A stretch of DNA of 64,000 nt from Algicella marina (GTDB taxonomy: Bacteria; Pseudomonadota; Alphaproteobacteria; Rhodobacterales; Rhodobacteraceae), in NCBI RefSeq assembly GCF_009931615.1, contig NZ_CP046620.1, positions 3,332,501 to 3,396,500 on the forward strand, given 5' to 3'. Shown piece after piece: positions 1-11,180 of the stretch. Made by a program: the position numbers and the translations under genes. The notes under the pieces were generated by a model that did no database searches, had not been told where the DNA came from, and saw only the letters and a program-made list of their open reading frames with translations. The first letter of the stretch is position 1, and every line of letters starts with the position of its first letter.

Positions 1-893
<893 letters not shown>

Positions 894-901
<8 letters not shown>

Positions 902-1538
902 GTGATACCGCGGCAATGAAGAGGTCGAGCAGATCCCTGTTGAGCACCATAGCTCTCCGCAGGCCCGAACACACATCGACCCCGAAGGGGCGGACGGCAC
1001 GTATCGCCTCGACGACGTTATCAGGCCGCAGCCCGCCTGCCAGCCAAACCGGGACGGGACATTCGCGCACGATTTCGGCGCTGATTTTCCAATCATGCAC
1101 ACGCCCGGTGCCGCCTAGTTCTTTCACTGCCTTGTTGGGCGAGCCGCTGTCCAGCAGCAGTGCGTCCGCATGATCCCAGACGTCTCTTGCGTTGTCTACG
1201 GCGCTGGGACCGTTGACATGAATGACCTGGATGATCTGGCGCTTGGGCAATGCTTCCCGAAGCAGCCGGATATCGCGTGTGGCCACCCTATCCACCAGTT
1301 GAATGGCCGTCGTCGGGCAGCGGGTGGCATGGGCTATGATGTCGTCAGCCTGGGTTGCCGCCGTCAAAAGCGCGGTCTCCACCTGTACCGCGCGCGCGAT
1401 CTCGGCGATGCGTGCATCCGGGATAGGGCCGGGGCCGGATGGCATCTCACCGACAAGGCCCAGCATGTCCGCCCCGGCAGAGAGCGCGAGTTGCGCTTCC
1501 GCCAATGACTGGATGCAGCAGATCTTGACCCTGGTCAT
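894..1538 (-). CDS. trpF: Phosphoribosylanthranilate isomerase family protein
   Basis: This 214-residue TIM-barrel protein matches the TrpF family, which isomerises N-(5-phosphoribosyl)anthranilate in tryptophan synthesis. VKICC near the N-terminus supplies the catalytic Cys of the usual KICG motif (here Cys-Cys instead of Cys-Gly). LLLDSG, GGTGRVHDW with the phosphate-binding Gly run, WLAGGLRPDNV and GVDVCSG follow in family order. A GAGGA ribosome site precedes the ATG. It starts six bases after ubiB and overlaps rnhB, with no other trp gene nearby. The KICC and DVCSG variants leave open that it is a TrpF paralogue rather than the biosynthetic enzyme. Confidence 0.82.
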
Positions 1539-1544
1539 GGTTCC

Positions 1545-3101
1545 TCAGAATGCGCTGACGATCAGCCCGATGAAGGCCACCAGCCCTCCGCCTGTAAACA
1601 ACCAGCCCCACCACGGCAGCATTTCTGAGCGGTGGGATCTGCGGTTCGCAGGCTTGTTGGCGCGGATCAGCGCGTCTTCGGCCATGCCGGGCAGCAGCGG
1701 ACCAAAACGGGAGAGAACGCGCACGGTCGTTGCAATGTCGCGCAAGACGGCCTGAGGGCCGAGATTGTCACGAATGTAGTCCTCGACAACCGGCTTGGCG
1801 GTTTCCCACATGTTCATTGCCGGGTTGAGGCTGCGGGCCACCCCTTCGACCACCACCATCGTGCGTTGCAACAGGATGAGTTCGGTACGGGTCTCCATGC
1901 CGAAACGTTCCGTGACGTCGAACAGATGGGCCAGGAGCTTGGCCATTGATATTCGCCGCGCATCCTGCCCAAAGATCGGTTCACCAACGGAGCGCAGTGC
2001 CTGAGCGAAAGCGTCCATGTCCCTATCCGCCGGCACGTAGCCTGCTTCGAAATGCACTTCGGCCACGCGATGATAGTCTCGCCGCAGAAAGCCGATCAGA
2101 ATCTCGGCGTAGACGCGGCGGGTATAGGCGTCGATCCGTCCCATGATGCCGAAATCCAACGCAATGACGTCACCGTTGGGGGCAAGCTTCAGGTTGCCCT
2201 GGTGCATATCTCCGTGAAAGAATCCGTCGCGCAGGGCGATCTTAAGGAACATCTGCAGCACCCGCTCGGACAGACGGATGAGGTCGGCGCCCTGTGCTGC
2301 CAGAGCCGGGACGTCGCCGAATTTTGTGCCTTCGGCCCAGTCCAGTGTCATCACCCGACGGGCGGAAAGATGCCAGATCACTTCCGGAACCTGGAAGCCT
2401 TCGTCCTTCAGCGTGTTGGAGCGGAATTCGTCGGCCGCGGCAGCTTCCATTCGCAGGTCGAGTTCACCGACGACGACACTTTCGAAATGCTCGATCACAT
2501 CCATCGGCCGCAACCGGCGGGCTGACGGTGAGAGCAGTTCGACCATCCGGGCCGCGAAGTAGAAGGCATCGACGTCGCGCAGGAAGGCACGTTCGATACC
2601 CGGACGCAAAACCTTTACGGCGACGGTGCGCCCAGTTTCCCGCTCCACCGCCTGATGGACCTGCGCCAGCGAAGCCGCGGCGATGGGCGGATCGAAGCGT
2701 GAGAAGATCTCTTCCACCGGTTGACCGAGTTCGTGGGCAACGGATTTTTTTGCCGTCTCCATATCGAAGGGCGGCAGCGCGTCCTGCAGCATTTTCAACT
2801 CATCTGCCAGTTCATCGCCCATCACATCCGGACGCGTGGACATGATCTGCCCGAACTTGATGTAGGCCGGGCCGAGAGCCGTGAGTGCGCGGGAGATCGG
2901 CGGCAGGTTCGGATCGCCGGCATAGCCCAGCCAAGCGAACGGCCAGCCCAGCACGCGGGCGGCAATGCGGAGGGACCGCGGGGCATCCAGTGCCTCAAGC
3001 GCCAGACGCATGGCGCCGGAGCGTTCGAATGTCGCGCCGGTGCGGATCAGCCGCCAAATATTGTGCGGACCTCTCAAATCTTCCAGCCCGAATGCAGGCA
3101 C
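1545..3101 (-). CDS. ubiB: UbiB-family atypical kinase/ATPase for ubiquinone biosynthesis
   Basis: This 518-residue protein belongs to the ABC1/ADCK/UbiB family, membrane-associated kinase-like proteins needed for coenzyme Q synthesis. The KxGQ-type motif is seen in [14 protein letters not shown], the Ala-rich loop in [11 protein letters not shown], the nucleotide-binding Lys in VAVKVLRPG, and the catalytic-type sequences [11 protein letters not shown] and ALDFGIMGR. Two hydrophobic C-terminal segments fit a membrane anchor. The 3101 start is GTG and overlaps ubiE by 28 bases. A TTG at 3075-3077 overlapping the ubiE stop (TTGA) would begin the protein at RGPHNIWRL and is an equally reasonable start. 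It is co-directional with ubiE and trpF. Confidence 0.93.
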   Translation of the reverse strand: MPAFGLEDLRGPHNIWRLIRTGATFERSGAMRLALEALDAPRSLRIAARVLGWPFAWLGYAGDPNLPPISRALTALGPAYIKFGQIMSTRPDVMGDELADELKMLQDALPPFDMETAKKSVAHELGQPVEEIFSRFDPPIAAASLAQVHQAVERETGRTVAVKVLRPGIERAFLRDVDAFYFAARMVELLSPSARRLRPMDVIEHFESVVVGELDLRMEAAAADEFRSNTLKDEGFQVPEVIWHLSARRVMTLDWAEGTKFGDVPALAAQGADLIRLSERVLQMFLKIALRDGFFHGDMHQGNLKLAPNGDVIALDFGIMGRIDAYTRRVYAEILIGFLRRDYHRVAEVHFEAGYVPADRDMDAFAQALRSVGEPIFGQDARRISMAKLLAHLFDVTERFGMETRTELILLQRTMVVVEGVARSLNPAMNMWETAKPVVEDYIRDNLGPQAVLRDIATTVRVLSRFGPLLPGMAEDALIRANKPANRRSHRSEMLPWWGWLFTGGGLVAFIGLIVSAF

Positions 3102-3823
3102 GCAATGCCCATCGACAGGTTGCGATAGCTGACCTGTCCGAATCCCGCGGTACGGATCATGGAGGCAAAGGTCTCCTGATCGGGAAATTTGCGAATGGAC
3201 TCTACGAGATATTGATAGCTTTCACTGTCGTTGGCGATCGCCTTGCCAAGGCGGGGGATGACGTTGAAAGAATAGAGGTCATAGAGCTTCTGCATCCCCT
3301 GGTTTGGTAGCTGGCTAAATTCCAGCACCATCAGGCGCCCGCCGGGCCGAAGCACGCGGAAGGCTTCGGAGAGGGCGTCTCCAATCCGTGTAACATTCCT
3401 GATGCCGAAGGAGATCGTGTAGGTGTCGAAGCTGTTGTCTTCGAACGGCAGTGCCATCGCGTCGCCTACCACCCAATCGAGCACGCCGGCGTGCTTGCGC
3501 GTCTGCGCCCTGCGCTCGCCCTCACGCAGCATGTCCTCCGTCATGTCGAGCACGGTCGCACGGGCATCATCCTGCACTCGGTCCAGATAACGAAAGGCAA
3601 TATCGCCGGTGCCGCCGGCTACGTCCAGAAGGTGCGTTCCGGGGCGCGGCGCAAGCCAATCCATCATCGCATCCTTCCAGATTCGGTGGATGCCGAGGCT
3701 CATGGCATCGTTCATCACGTCATACTTGGAGGCGACGCTGGAAAAGACACCGTGCACCATGCCGGCCTTCTCATCTTCCGGCACGTCCCGGAAGCCGAAA
3801 TGTGTGGTGCGCTCGTCTGCCAT
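3074..3823 (-). CDS. ubiE: Demethylmenaquinone/2-polyprenyl-6-methoxy-1,4-benzoquinol methyltransferase
   Basis: UbiE is the SAM-dependent C-methyltransferase of ubiquinone (and, where present, menaquinone) synthesis. The protein has FGFRDVP at its N-terminus, [21 protein letters not shown] typical of UbiE, the SAM-binding [15 protein letters not shown] and the acidic loop [23 protein letters not shown] and the [10 protein letters not shown] segment near the C-terminus complete the family pattern. The ATG at 3823, preceded by GAGGGCAGG, is preferred over an upstream GTG at 3841 without a ribosome site; it gives 249 residues. It is first in the run leading to ubiB, trpF, rnhB and ccrM. Confidence 0.95.
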   Translation of the reverse strand: MADERTTHFGFRDVPEDEKAGMVHGVFSSVASKYDVMNDAMSLGIHRIWKDAMMDWLAPRPGTHLLDVAGGTGDIAFRYLDRVQDDARATVLDMTEDMLREGERRAQTRKHAGVLDWVVGDAMALPFEDNSFDTYTISFGIRNVTRIGDALSEAFRVLRPGGRLMVLEFSQLPNQGMQKLYDLYSFNVIPRLGKAIANDSESYQYLVESIRKFPDQETFASMIRTAGFGQVSYRNLSMGIACLHSGWKI

Positions 3824-4217
3824 CTGCCTGCCCTCTGCCACGATTTGTGGCAGACTATAGGGTGCGGACCGGAAAGAACAATTCCGCGCTTTTGTCGCGG
3901 GGTCGGCCCTGACAACGAAGTCGCGAAGGCTGAGTTGAAAGACCCGCTTTCAATTCCAGATGGAAAACACGGTACATGAGTGAAAAATGAACATATTTCG
4001 TTTCGTCTCTGGCTGTAAAAATGCCGTATTCCCGGCGTCCGTTGAAGACCGCTGCGTTCGCGGCGGGTCGATGGTCGTTGCAACTTTTTCCTGTGCCGTG
4101 TTCAGTCCAGGCACCGGAAAGGGCAGTCGCCCCGCTAGCGAATTCTGCCTGCGTTGTTCCTGCACAAGGTTTCGGTTCACCGAAGCCGGGGGCGAATTGG
4201 TTGAATTGAGATTTTAG
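3824..4217. other. Divergent intergenic region ubiE/mutM
   Basis: These 394 bases separate two divergent genes and contain no convincing reading frame. A weak minus-strand promoter candidate for ubiE is TTGTTC (read from 3881 to 3876) and TATAGT (3859 to 3854), with a 16-base spacer. No clear promoter, riboswitch or terminator was found on the mutM side. Confidence 0.4.
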
Positions 4218-5069
4218 ATGCCCGAGTTACCAGAGGTCGAAACGGTCAGGCGCGGTTTGAAACCCGCCATGGAAGGCCAATCCATAGCCCGAACGGAAGT
4301 GCGTCGCCCGGATCTGCGCTGGCGCTTTCCCGACCGTATGGCGGAACGTTTGTCGGGCGTTCGCGTTAACAACCTGCGGCGCCGTTCCAAGGTGCTGATA
4401 CTTGATCTCGATAGTCGTGAGTCACTTCTCGTGCATCTCGGCATGTCGGGCCGGATGCTGATTGAGGGCGAGATGCCGGGGGGCTTTCATCTCCCTCAGT
4501 CGGCTCCGGGCAAGCATGACCATGTCATCTTCAATATGGAATCTGGTACCCGTATCACCTTCAACGATCCGCGACGGTTCGGTGCCATGGATCTCTGGCC
4601 CACCTTCGCCCTCGACAAGCACCGCTTTTTTCGGAAACTTGGGCCGGAACCGTTGAGCAACAATTTCAATGGTCCGTATTTGGTGGAGCGCTTGCAGGGA
4701 AAGAAGGCACCGATCAAGGCGGCTCTGCTTGATCAGCGCATCGTCTGCGGCCTCGGCAATATATATGTATGCGAGGCGTTGTGGCGCTCCGGTATCGCAC
4801 CGACACTACCCGCCGGCGACGTTACCGAAGATCGTTTGGAGGCACTGATCGGCCATATCCGCACAACACTGGAAGAGGCCATCGAGGCGGGAGGTTCCTC
4901 GCTGAAGGATTACCGAAAGGCGGATGGCGAACTTGGATACTTCCAGCATAGTTTCGCCGTTTACGGCAGGGAAGGCGAGCCCTGCCAGCGAAAAGGATGC
5001 GCGGGTTCCATCGACCGCATCGCGCAATCCGGCCGCTCGACATTCTGTTGCCTGACCTGCCAAACCTGA
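4218..5069 (+). CDS. mutM: Formamidopyrimidine-DNA glycosylase
   Basis: This 283-residue bifunctional glycosylase/AP lyase removes 8-oxoguanine and formamidopyrimidines in base excision repair. It begins [14 protein letters not shown]; the Pro after Met is the catalytic nucleophile and the Glu next to it is essential. [18 protein letters not shown] and [16 protein letters not shown] are the helix-two-turn-helix and core motifs. The C-terminal zinc finger has C-x4-C and C-x2-C around GRSTF, a spacing often seen in alphaproteobacterial MutM. The ribosome site is weak. It is followed by an enoyl-CoA hydratase after 141 bases. Confidence 0.97.
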   Translation: MPELPEVETVRRGLKPAMEGQSIARTEVRRPDLRWRFPDRMAERLSGVRVNNLRRRSKVLILDLDSRESLLVHLGMSGRMLIEGEMPGGFHLPQSAPGKHDHVIFNMESGTRITFNDPRRFGAMDLWPTFALDKHRFFRKLGPEPLSNNFNGPYLVERLQGKKAPIKAALLDQRIVCGLGNIYVCEALWRSGIAPTLPAGDVTEDRLEALIGHIRTTLEEAIEAGGSSLKDYRKADGELGYFQHSFAVYGREGEPCQRKGCAGSIDRIAQSGRSTFCCLTCQT

Positions 5070-5210
5070 TACCGGGCGGGGCGGACGAACAATATTTTCG
5101 CAGCACTCCGGCACCACAGGCGGCCCATGTTTCATCGCTCGCGCAGAGGCTTGCGCCGCTTGGCATCCGTGATAAGCATGGGCACTCAGGCGTATCGCAA
5201 GGGGTGACCC

Positions 5211-5987
5211 ATGGCTTTTGAAACGATCCTCACGGAAATCGACGACCATATCGGCACCATCAGGCTCAACCGACCGGATGCGCTGAATGCGCTCAACGCG
5301 CAGCTTCTGCAGGAGCTTGGCAAGGCTCTGGCGTCGATGGATGACAACGACAAGGTGCGTGTGATCATCCTCACCGGATCCGAGAAGGCCTTCGCCGCAG
5401 GTGCTGACATCAAGGAGATGAGCGACAAGTCGTTTGTGGAGATGTTCGGCTCCGATTACTTCGGCCCGGAGGTCGAGGCGATGCTGAAGGTTCGCAAGCC
5501 CATTATTGCCGCTGTCGCCGGTTACGCACTCGGCGGCGGCTGTGAGCTGGCAATGATGTGCGACTTCATCATCGCAGCGGACAATGCCAAGTTCGGCCAG
5601 CCGGAAATCAATCTCGGCGTTATCGCCGGTATTGGCGGCACCCAGCGCCTGACCCGGTTCGTCGGCAAGTCCAAAAGTATGGAAATGCACCTGACAGGCC
5701 GGATGATGGATGCCGACGAGGCGGAACGCTCCGGCCTTGTCACGCGGGTCGTGCCCGCGAAGGATCTGATGGCCGATGCACAGAAGACTGCCGCCAAGAT
5801 CGCAGAGAAATCGCCGCTTTCGGTGCTTGCTGCCAAGGAAGCGGTCAATCGTGCCTATGAGACGACGCTGCGTGAGGGCCTGTTGTTTGAGCGACGCCTC
5901 TTTCATGCGATGTTCGCCACGGAGGACCAGACGGAGGGAATGCAGGCCTTCGCCGAAAAGCGCACCCCGCAATTTCGCGGTAACTAG
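5211..5987 (+). CDS. Enoyl-CoA hydratase/isomerase family protein
   Basis: This 258-residue crotonase-fold protein probably hydrates trans-2-enoyl-CoA in fatty-acid or related beta-oxidation. The N-terminal [14 protein letters not shown], the oxyanion segment [10 protein letters not shown], the [15 protein letters not shown] signature with the first catalytic Glu, and [19 protein letters not shown] with the second Glu are all intact, which supports hydratase activity. C-terminal KEAVNRAYE is typical of short-chain enoyl-CoA hydratases (FadB1/PaaF/Ech type). A GGGGTG ribosome site precedes the ATG. It lies between mutM and rpsT, with nothing nearby that narrows the substrate. Confidence 0.92.
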   Translation: MAFETILTEIDDHIGTIRLNRPDALNALNAQLLQELGKALASMDDNDKVRVIILTGSEKAFAAGADIKEMSDKSFVEMFGSDYFGPEVEAMLKVRKPIIAAVAGYALGGGCELAMMCDFIIAADNAKFGQPEINLGVIAGIGGTQRLTRFVGKSKSMEMHLTGRMMDADEAERSGLVTRVVPAKDLMADAQKTAAKIAEKSPLSVLAAKEAVNRAYETTLREGLLFERRLFHAMFATEDQTEGMQAFAEKRTPQFRGN

Positions 5988-6023
5988 ACCCGCCGAACCC
6001 TGCAAATTATTGGTTCATGGGCG

Positions 6024-6052
6024 TTGACTCGTACTTGCTCTCGGTTTAGAGA
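6024..6052 (+). promoter_or_regulatory. Predicted promoter of rpsT
   Basis: TTGACT (6024-6029) and TAGAGA (6047-6052) are separated by exactly 17 bases and lie 43 bases before the rpsT start. This matches a sigma-70-type promoter for a ribosomal protein gene; not tested. Confidence 0.6.
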
Positions 6053-6094
6053 CGCGCTTCATCTTATCAACAGTTAAGAACCGGAATGTAGAAC

Positions 6095-6367
6095 ATGGCA
6101 AATACGCCTGGATCCAGAAAGCGCGTACGCAAGGCCATTCGCCGTACCGAGATCAACAAGTCCCGCCGCACCCGCGTGCGCGGATTCCTGCGCACTGTCG
6201 AAGAGGCGATCGCCTCCGGTGATGCGGACAAGGCCAGCGCAGCCCTGAAGGCAGCGCAGCCCGAGTTGATGCGCAGCGTCACGAAGGGTATCCTTCACAA
6301 GAACACGGCGTCGCGGAAAATGTCCCGCCTGTCCGCACGCGTGAAGGCGCTCGGCGCAACCGCCTGA
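6095..6367 (+). CDS. rpsT: 30S ribosomal protein S20
   Basis: This is a 90-residue basic protein with the S20 pattern [23 protein letters not shown], the central acidic helix and C-terminal [17 protein letters not shown]20 binds 16S rRNA near the bottom of the 30S body. It has its own predicted promoter and is followed by a strong terminator, so it looks like a monocistronic unit. Its position just upstream of the dnaA region is common in Rhodobacterales. Confidence 0.98.
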   Translation: MANTPGSRKRVRKAIRRTEINKSRRTRVRGFLRTVEEAIASGDADKASAALKAAQPELMRSVTKGILHKNTASRKMSRLSARVKALGATA

Positions 6368-6395
6368 CCCAAGGTCATTACCTGTTACGTTTTCG

Positions 6396-6422
6396 CGCGC
6401 CCTAAGGGGCGCGTTATTTTTT
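6396..6422 (+). terminator. Rho-independent terminator after rpsT
   Basis: CGCGCCC (6396-6402) and GGGCGCG (6407-6413) form a perfect 7-base-pair stem with a 4-base loop, followed directly by a T-rich tract to 6422. It starts 29 bases after the rpsT stop. Confidence 0.9.
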
Positions 6423-6721
6423 GGTAACAGAAATGTAATGTTCTCTTTTCGGTCCCGTTGCCCGAATCTCCGAACAACTTTAGAAAACTCGGACCTGCCC
6501 CGACGGCGGACGGGTTCAAGCATGAGAAATTCCGAACAAGTAAAACTGTCTCGAAAGGGATGGTTTATTTGCATTTATATTATGGAATTACTTGTGTGAT
6601 GCGAATCTCAAACCGGGTGATCTAACTTTCCGTCAAGTCTTTCTTGTCGTTGAAAGCGCGGTGCTTCGCGACATAGAGTAACTGCAGCAAGTGATATTGG
6701 GCAACGAGAGGTGGATCGAAG
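6423..6721. promoter_or_regulatory. AT-richer leader region before rhodanese-dnaA
   Basis: This gap holds no convincing gene. It contains two GANTC sites (6464-6468, 6603-6607) and an AT-rich stretch around 6560-6600. A promoter candidate is TTGAAA (6650-6655) and TAGAGT (6674-6679) with an 18-base spacer, 42 bases before the next start. CcrM sites in front of dnaA are known to matter in Caulobacter; the same here is inference. No DnaA-box cluster was seen. Confidence 0.45.
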
Positions 6722-7171
6722 ATGACGACGGAAGCGCCCGCAAACGTTACAGAAATGTCGCCGGAAACGGCATATGCGGCGCTGACGGACGATTCGAACG
6801 CGATTCTCGTGGATGTTCGTACCCGTCCCGAATGGACTTTCGTGGGCGTGCCTGATCTTTCCTCAATTTCCCGGCAGGCTCATCTGGTGGAGTGGCGTGC
6901 GTTCCCCGACATGATGGTCAATGAGGCTTTTACGGAGCAGGTCGTCGCCGCTGCCGGCGGTACCTTGCCCGAACAGATATTCTTTATCTGCCGTTCCGGC
7001 GCCCGCTCGATGGAAGCGGCCCGCGCCGTTGCCGGTTTCGCCGCCGCGCAGGGTCTGCACTCCATGTGCGTGAACGTGGCCGAGGGATTCGAGGGTGATC
7101 TCAACCACGATCGGCACCGCGGAGGTTTGAACGGCTGGAAGGCCCGCGGCCTTCCTTGGCTGCAAAGCTGA
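6722..7171 (+). CDS. Rhodanese-domain protein upstream of dnaA
   Basis: This 149-residue single-domain rhodanese-like protein has ILVDVRTRPEWTFVGVPDL as the first conserved motif and CRSGARSMEAA as the active-site loop with the catalytic Cys. Such proteins transfer sulfane sulfur to cyanide or other acceptors. The C-terminal FEGDLNHDRHRGGLNGWKARGLPW is typical of small bacterial rhodaneses. No signal peptide is seen, so it is probably cytoplasmic. It starts with ATG and ends 100 bases before dnaA, with which it may be co-transcribed. Confidence 0.88.
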   Translation: MTTEAPANVTEMSPETAYAALTDDSNAILVDVRTRPEWTFVGVPDLSSISRQAHLVEWRAFPDMMVNEAFTEQVVAAAGGTLPEQIFFICRSGARSMEAARAVAGFAAAQGLHSMCVNVAEGFEGDLNHDRHRGGLNGWKARGLPWLQS

Positions 7172-7271
7172 CGAGCCGATATGCATAGGGGAGTTGCCGT
7201 CTGCCCCGGTGAGTGACGGCGTTTTCGATGCCCGCGCAAAGCGGAAAACAGAAACAACAATCGGGGTAGTC

Positions 7272-8669
7272 ATGTCTGCAGACCTTTGGCCGCGTGTTTG
7301 CGAGGAATTGCGTATTGTGATCGGTCAGGATGCCTTCTCGCACTGGATCGACCCTCTGCAGTTTCGTGGTTGCGAGGACGGGGTGGCACGTCTGGCGGCC
7401 CCGACGCCTTTCATCGGCAACTGGGTTTCGCAGCATTATGGTGAGCGTATACAGAAGCTCATCTGCAAGTCCGGCACGCCTGTCGTGCGTCTCGATTTCA
7501 CGGTCTTGGACCAGCGCATGGCAAGGGCCCCGGCGGTCCCGGCAAATTCGGAGAAACCGGCCCGTTACGCAGGTGCAGCGGCCCAAGCGCCGGTGGCCAC
7601 ATCCATCGTCCGTCCGGCAGATACAGAATTGCCGGGCTCGCCGCTCGATCCGAAGTACAAGTTCGACAATTTCGTTGTCGGCAAACCAAATGAGTTGGCC
7701 CACGCTGCAGCCCGCCGTGTCTCGGAACCCGGCCCCGTTACCTTCAACCCGCTGTTCCTCTATGGCGGTGTCGGCCTCGGGAAGACCCACCTCATGCATG
7801 CCATCGCCTGGCAAATACAGGAGACCCAGCCGGAGGCCCGCGTGCTCTACCTTTCGGCAGAACAGTTCATGTACCGTTTTGTCCAGGCCCTGCGCTTCAA
7901 GGACATGCACGGCTTCAAGCAACTGTTTCGCTCCGTCGATGTGCTCATGGTCGATGACGTGCAGTTCATCGGAGGGAAGGATTCCACGCAGGAAGAATTC
8001 TTTCACACGTTCAACGCGCTGGTCGACCAGGGCCGTCAGATCGTCATCACTTCGGACCGGCCTCCAAACGAAATCCAGGGAATCGAGGATCGCATCATTT
8101 CCCGTCTGCAGAGTGGCCTCGTTGTCGATGTTCATCCGACGGACTACGAACTCCGCCTCGGCATCCTTCAGTCCAAGGCCGAGGCACAGGCCCGCCTGCA
8201 TCCGGGAATTGAGGTCGATCACGGCATCTTTGAGTACCTCGCCATGCGGATAAGTTCCAATGTCCGCGTGCTTGAGGGGGCACTGACACGCCTCTTCGCC
8301 TTCGCCTCGCTTGTCGGCCGCCGGATCGACATGGAGATGGCGCAGGAATGCCTTTCCGATATTCTTCGCGCTTCCGAGCGCAAGGTCACGATCGATGAAA
8401 TCATCCGCAAAGTGGCGGAACACTACAATGTCCGCATGGCGGACCTGCTCGGCCCGCGCCGCGCGCGTTCCGTCTCCCGCCCACGGCAGGTTGCGATGTT
8501 CCTGTCGAAGAATCTCACCACCAAGTCCCTGCCCGAAATCGGTCGCCGGTTCGGCGGCCGTGACCATACCACCGTCATCCACGCGGTGAAGAAGGTCGAG
8601 GAACTGCGCACCATCGATGCCCAGATCAGCGACGATGTCGAACTGTTGCGCAGGATGCTGGAAGCCTGA
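7272..8669 (+). CDS. dnaA: Chromosomal replication initiator protein DnaA
   Basis: DnaA is the AAA+ protein that binds DnaA boxes and melts oriC. The N-terminal domain (LWPRVCEELR...FSHWIDPL) is followed by a variable linker, then FNPLFLYGGVGLGKTHLMHAIA (Walker A), LMVDDVQFIGGK (Walker B), and the DNA-binding domain with GRRFGGRDHTTVIHAVKKVE at the C-terminus. The ATG at 7272 is preceded by GGGG and gives 465 residues; a longer TTG start at 7194 is possible but adds an unconserved 26 residues. dnaN follows after 134 bases. Confidence 0.97.
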   Translation: MSADLWPRVCEELRIVIGQDAFSHWIDPLQFRGCEDGVARLAAPTPFIGNWVSQHYGERIQKLICKSGTPVVRLDFTVLDQRMARAPAVPANSEKPARYAGAAAQAPVATSIVRPADTELPGSPLDPKYKFDNFVVGKPNELAHAAARRVSEPGPVTFNPLFLYGGVGLGKTHLMHAIAWQIQETQPEARVLYLSAEQFMYRFVQALRFKDMHGFKQLFRSVDVLMVDDVQFIGGKDSTQEEFFHTFNALVDQGRQIVITSDRPPNEIQGIEDRIISRLQSGLVVDVHPTDYELRLGILQSKAEAQARLHPGIEVDHGIFEYLAMRISSNVRVLEGALTRLFAFASLVGRRIDMEMAQECLSDILRASERKVTIDEIIRKVAEHYNVRMADLLGPRRARSVSRPRQVAMFLSKNLTTKSLPEIGRRFGGRDHTTVIHAVKKVEELRTIDAQISDDVELLRRMLEA

Positions 8670-8803
8670 TCCGAAACCGGGTCCGCATTGCAACATTTTG
8701 TGGCCGGGCATTGGTTTTCCCCTAGATTTTTCATTGAATCTCGCCCCCGTTTCGCTAACGTCAGGGTCCGTTTGCACGCGAGAAAAAGAGGACCCGGGGG
8801 CCC

Positions 8804-9919
8804 ATGAAAATAAGCATAGAGCGTTCAGCCCTTCTGAAAGCCATGAGCCGCGCCCAATCCGTCGTCGAGCGGCGCAATACCATCCCCATTCTCGCCAACG
8901 TGCTGATAGAGGCCGAGGGTTCGGCGATCTCTTTCCGGGCCACCGATCTGGATATCGAGATTGTCGACAAATCCGATGCCATGGTCCTGCAGGCCGGGGC
9001 CACTACGGTTGGCGCCCACACGCTGCATGACATCGTCCGCAAGCTTCCGGATGGCGCAATGGTTGAACTTTCTGATGACGGCACGTCAGGCCGGCTGGAA
9101 ATCCGCGCCGGGCGGTCGAACTTCTCGCTGGCCACATTGCCCAAGGAAGATTTCCCGGTGATGGCCAGTTCCGAGTACGACTGCAATTTTGCTATCGATG
9201 CAACGGTCCTCAACCGGCTGTTCGACAAGTCGAAATTCGCGATCTCCACCGAGGAGACTCGCTATTATCTGAACGGTGTCTACATGCACGCAGCCGACGG
9301 TGCCGATGGTCCGGCCTTGCGCTGCGTGGCCACCGACGGCCACCGGCTCGCCCGGATCGACGCGGCGTTGCCGCAGGGCGCGGACAACCTTCCCGGTGTC
9401 ATCGTCCCGCGCAAGACGGTGCTGGAACTGGGCAAGCTATTGGCGGATGACACCCAGATCGCCGTTTCCGTGTCTGAAACCAAGATCCGCTTCGCCACCC
9501 CCGAGGTGACCCTCACCTCAAAGGTGATCGACGGCTCCTTCCCCGATTATTCCCGTGTCATCCCGCAGGGCAATACCAAACGGCTGGAAGTGGACGCGGC
9601 CGAGTTCGCAAAGGCGGTAGATCGCGTTTCCACCGTCTCCTCCGAGCGCTCGCGGGCAGTGAAACTGGTTCTGGACGAGGATCGCCTCGTCCTTTCTGTC
9701 AATGCGCCGGACAGTGGCGCGGCTGAGGAAGAACTGGCCGTCGCCTACGCGGATGAACCGCTGGAGATCGGCTTCAACGCCAAGTACCTTCAGGAGATCG
9801 CCGATCAGGTAGATCGGGAAAACGCGGTCTTTCTGTTCAATTCCGCCGGTGATCCGACGCTGATGCGCGAGGGCAACGACGAAAGCGCTGTCTATGTCGT
9901 CATGCCGATGCGGGTCTGA
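8804..9919 (+). CDS. dnaN: DNA polymerase III sliding clamp, beta subunit
   Basis: The 371-residue beta clamp encircles DNA and tethers polymerase III. It begins MKISIERSALLKAMSRAQSVVERRNTIPILANVLIEA, the family's N-terminus. RCVATDGHRLARID and the SFPDYSRVIPQ segment mark the three-domain clamp, and it ends with the conserved YVVMPMRV hydrophobic tail. A purine-rich GGGGG sequence precedes the ATG. It lies between dnaA and recF in the classic replication gene order. Confidence 0.98.
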   Translation: MKISIERSALLKAMSRAQSVVERRNTIPILANVLIEAEGSAISFRATDLDIEIVDKSDAMVLQAGATTVGAHTLHDIVRKLPDGAMVELSDDGTSGRLEIRAGRSNFSLATLPKEDFPVMASSEYDCNFAIDATVLNRLFDKSKFAISTEETRYYLNGVYMHAADGADGPALRCVATDGHRLARIDAALPQGADNLPGVIVPRKTVLELGKLLADDTQIAVSVSETKIRFATPEVTLTSKVIDGSFPDYSRVIPQGNTKRLEVDAAEFAKAVDRVSTVSSERSRAVKLVLDEDRLVLSVNAPDSGAAEEELAVAYADEPLEIGFNAKYLQEIADQVDRENAVFLFNSAGDPTLMREGNDESAVYVVMPMRV

Positions 9920-10010
9920 GGGCACCGTTCCCCCTTCTCGTTCGCTGCAAACATCCCCGCCGGAAGCTTTGGCGGTGGCCACTGCCATCGTTGTCTGATC
10001 GCTGACGCGC

Positions 10011-11105
10011 ATGGCCCATCTCACGCATCTCACCCTCTCGCACTTTCGTAGCTACAAGCAGGCGACTTTTGCGGTGGGGGCCCGGCCCATCGCGCTCTTC
10101 GGGCCCAATGGCGCCGGAAAGACCAATGTGTTGGAGGCGATTTCGCTGCTGTCTCCCGGTCGCGGCCTGCGCCGCGCCGCTCCGGAGGAAATCGCGCGCG
10201 CGCCAGAGGCGGTAGGTTGGAAGATAAAGGCCGAACTCGATGGCATGGGCCACACCCACGAAATCGAGAGCCGGATGGAACCAGGCCAGTCCCGGTTGAC
10301 ACGGATCGACGGCAAGGCCGCACCGCAGACGGCGCTCGGCCGGCTGATGCGCATTCTCTGGCTGGTTCCGTCCATGGACAGGCTGTGGCTCGACGGCGCA
10401 TCGGAACGGCGGCGTTTTCTTGATCGCATGACCATGAGTTTTGAGCCGGGTCATGCCGACGCGACCTTGGCTTACGAAAAGGCGATGCGCGAGCGTAATC
10501 GACTGCTGAAGGATCAGGTCCGCGACGCCGCGTGGTTCGCCGGGCTGGAAGCGCAGATGGCCGAACACGGCGCCGCGATCCATGCCAACCGGGCAATGAC
10601 ACTGGATCGCATTGCCTCCGCTCAGGCCGGGGCGGCAACGGCGTTTCCCCAGGCCGATCTGGCGTTGGACGAAGTTTCGACAGCGCAGGACAAGGCAACG
10701 CTCGTCACGGCGCTAGCCGAAAACCGCCCGCGTGATCTCGCCGCTGGCCGCACTCTCATCGGCCCGCACCGCAGCGAGTTGCAGGCGATATTCGCCGCCA
10801 AGGCCACACCCGCCCGTCTGTGTTCCACCGGTGAGCAAAAGGCGCTGCTGGTGTCGCTGATCCTTGCCAATGCCCGCGCCCTGGCCGAGGATCTGGGCGC
10901 TCCGCCGATCCTGCTGCTGGACGAGGTGGCGGCACATCTCGATGCCGGACGTCGTGCCGCGCTCTACGACGAAATCTGCGCCCTTCGTGCCCAGGCATGG
11001 CTGACAGGCACCGGCGCGGAACTTTTTGCCGAACTGGGCGACAGGGCAGATCACTTTGAGGTCGCCGAAAGTAACGTAGGCTCGCGGGTAAAGCAGGTCG
11101 GCTGA
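10011..11105 (+). CDS. recF: DNA replication and repair protein RecF
   Basis: RecF is an SMC-like ATPase that, with RecO and RecR, loads RecA at single-strand gaps. The 364-residue protein shows LSHFRSYKQATF at the N-terminus, Walker A GPNGAGKTNVLEAI, the LIGPHRSEL segment, the ABC-type signature region STGEQKALLVSLILA and Walker B LLLDEVAAHLD. It starts 91 bases after dnaN. Unlike the usual order, two unrelated genes separate it from gyrB. Confidence 0.96.
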   Translation: MAHLTHLTLSHFRSYKQATFAVGARPIALFGPNGAGKTNVLEAISLLSPGRGLRRAAPEEIARAPEAVGWKIKAELDGMGHTHEIESRMEPGQSRLTRIDGKAAPQTALGRLMRILWLVPSMDRLWLDGASERRRFLDRMTMSFEPGHADATLAYEKAMRERNRLLKDQVRDAAWFAGLEAQMAEHGAAIHANRAMTLDRIASAQAGAATAFPQADLALDEVSTAQDKATLVTALAENRPRDLAAGRTLIGPHRSELQAIFAAKATPARLCSTGEQKALLVSLILANARALAEDLGAPPILLLDEVAAHLDAGRRAALYDEICALRAQAWLTGTGAELFAELGDRADHFEVAESNVGSRVKQVG

Positions 11106-11180
11106 TCGGCGGGCCCGTCGGGCAAATAGCATTGGACATCCCGACGGTTTTCACGCTTCCTGCACTGCAAGGAGAGTACC

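Noticed and set aside
7101-8777. Long minus-strand frame opposite dnaA
   Set aside because: High-GC codon use leaves antisense frames open. It has no family features, while the plus strand encodes a complete DnaA.
6423-8803. Chromosome origin near dnaA
   Set aside because: No cluster of DnaA boxes was found around dnaA, between dnaA and dnaN or in the rpsT-rhodanese gap.
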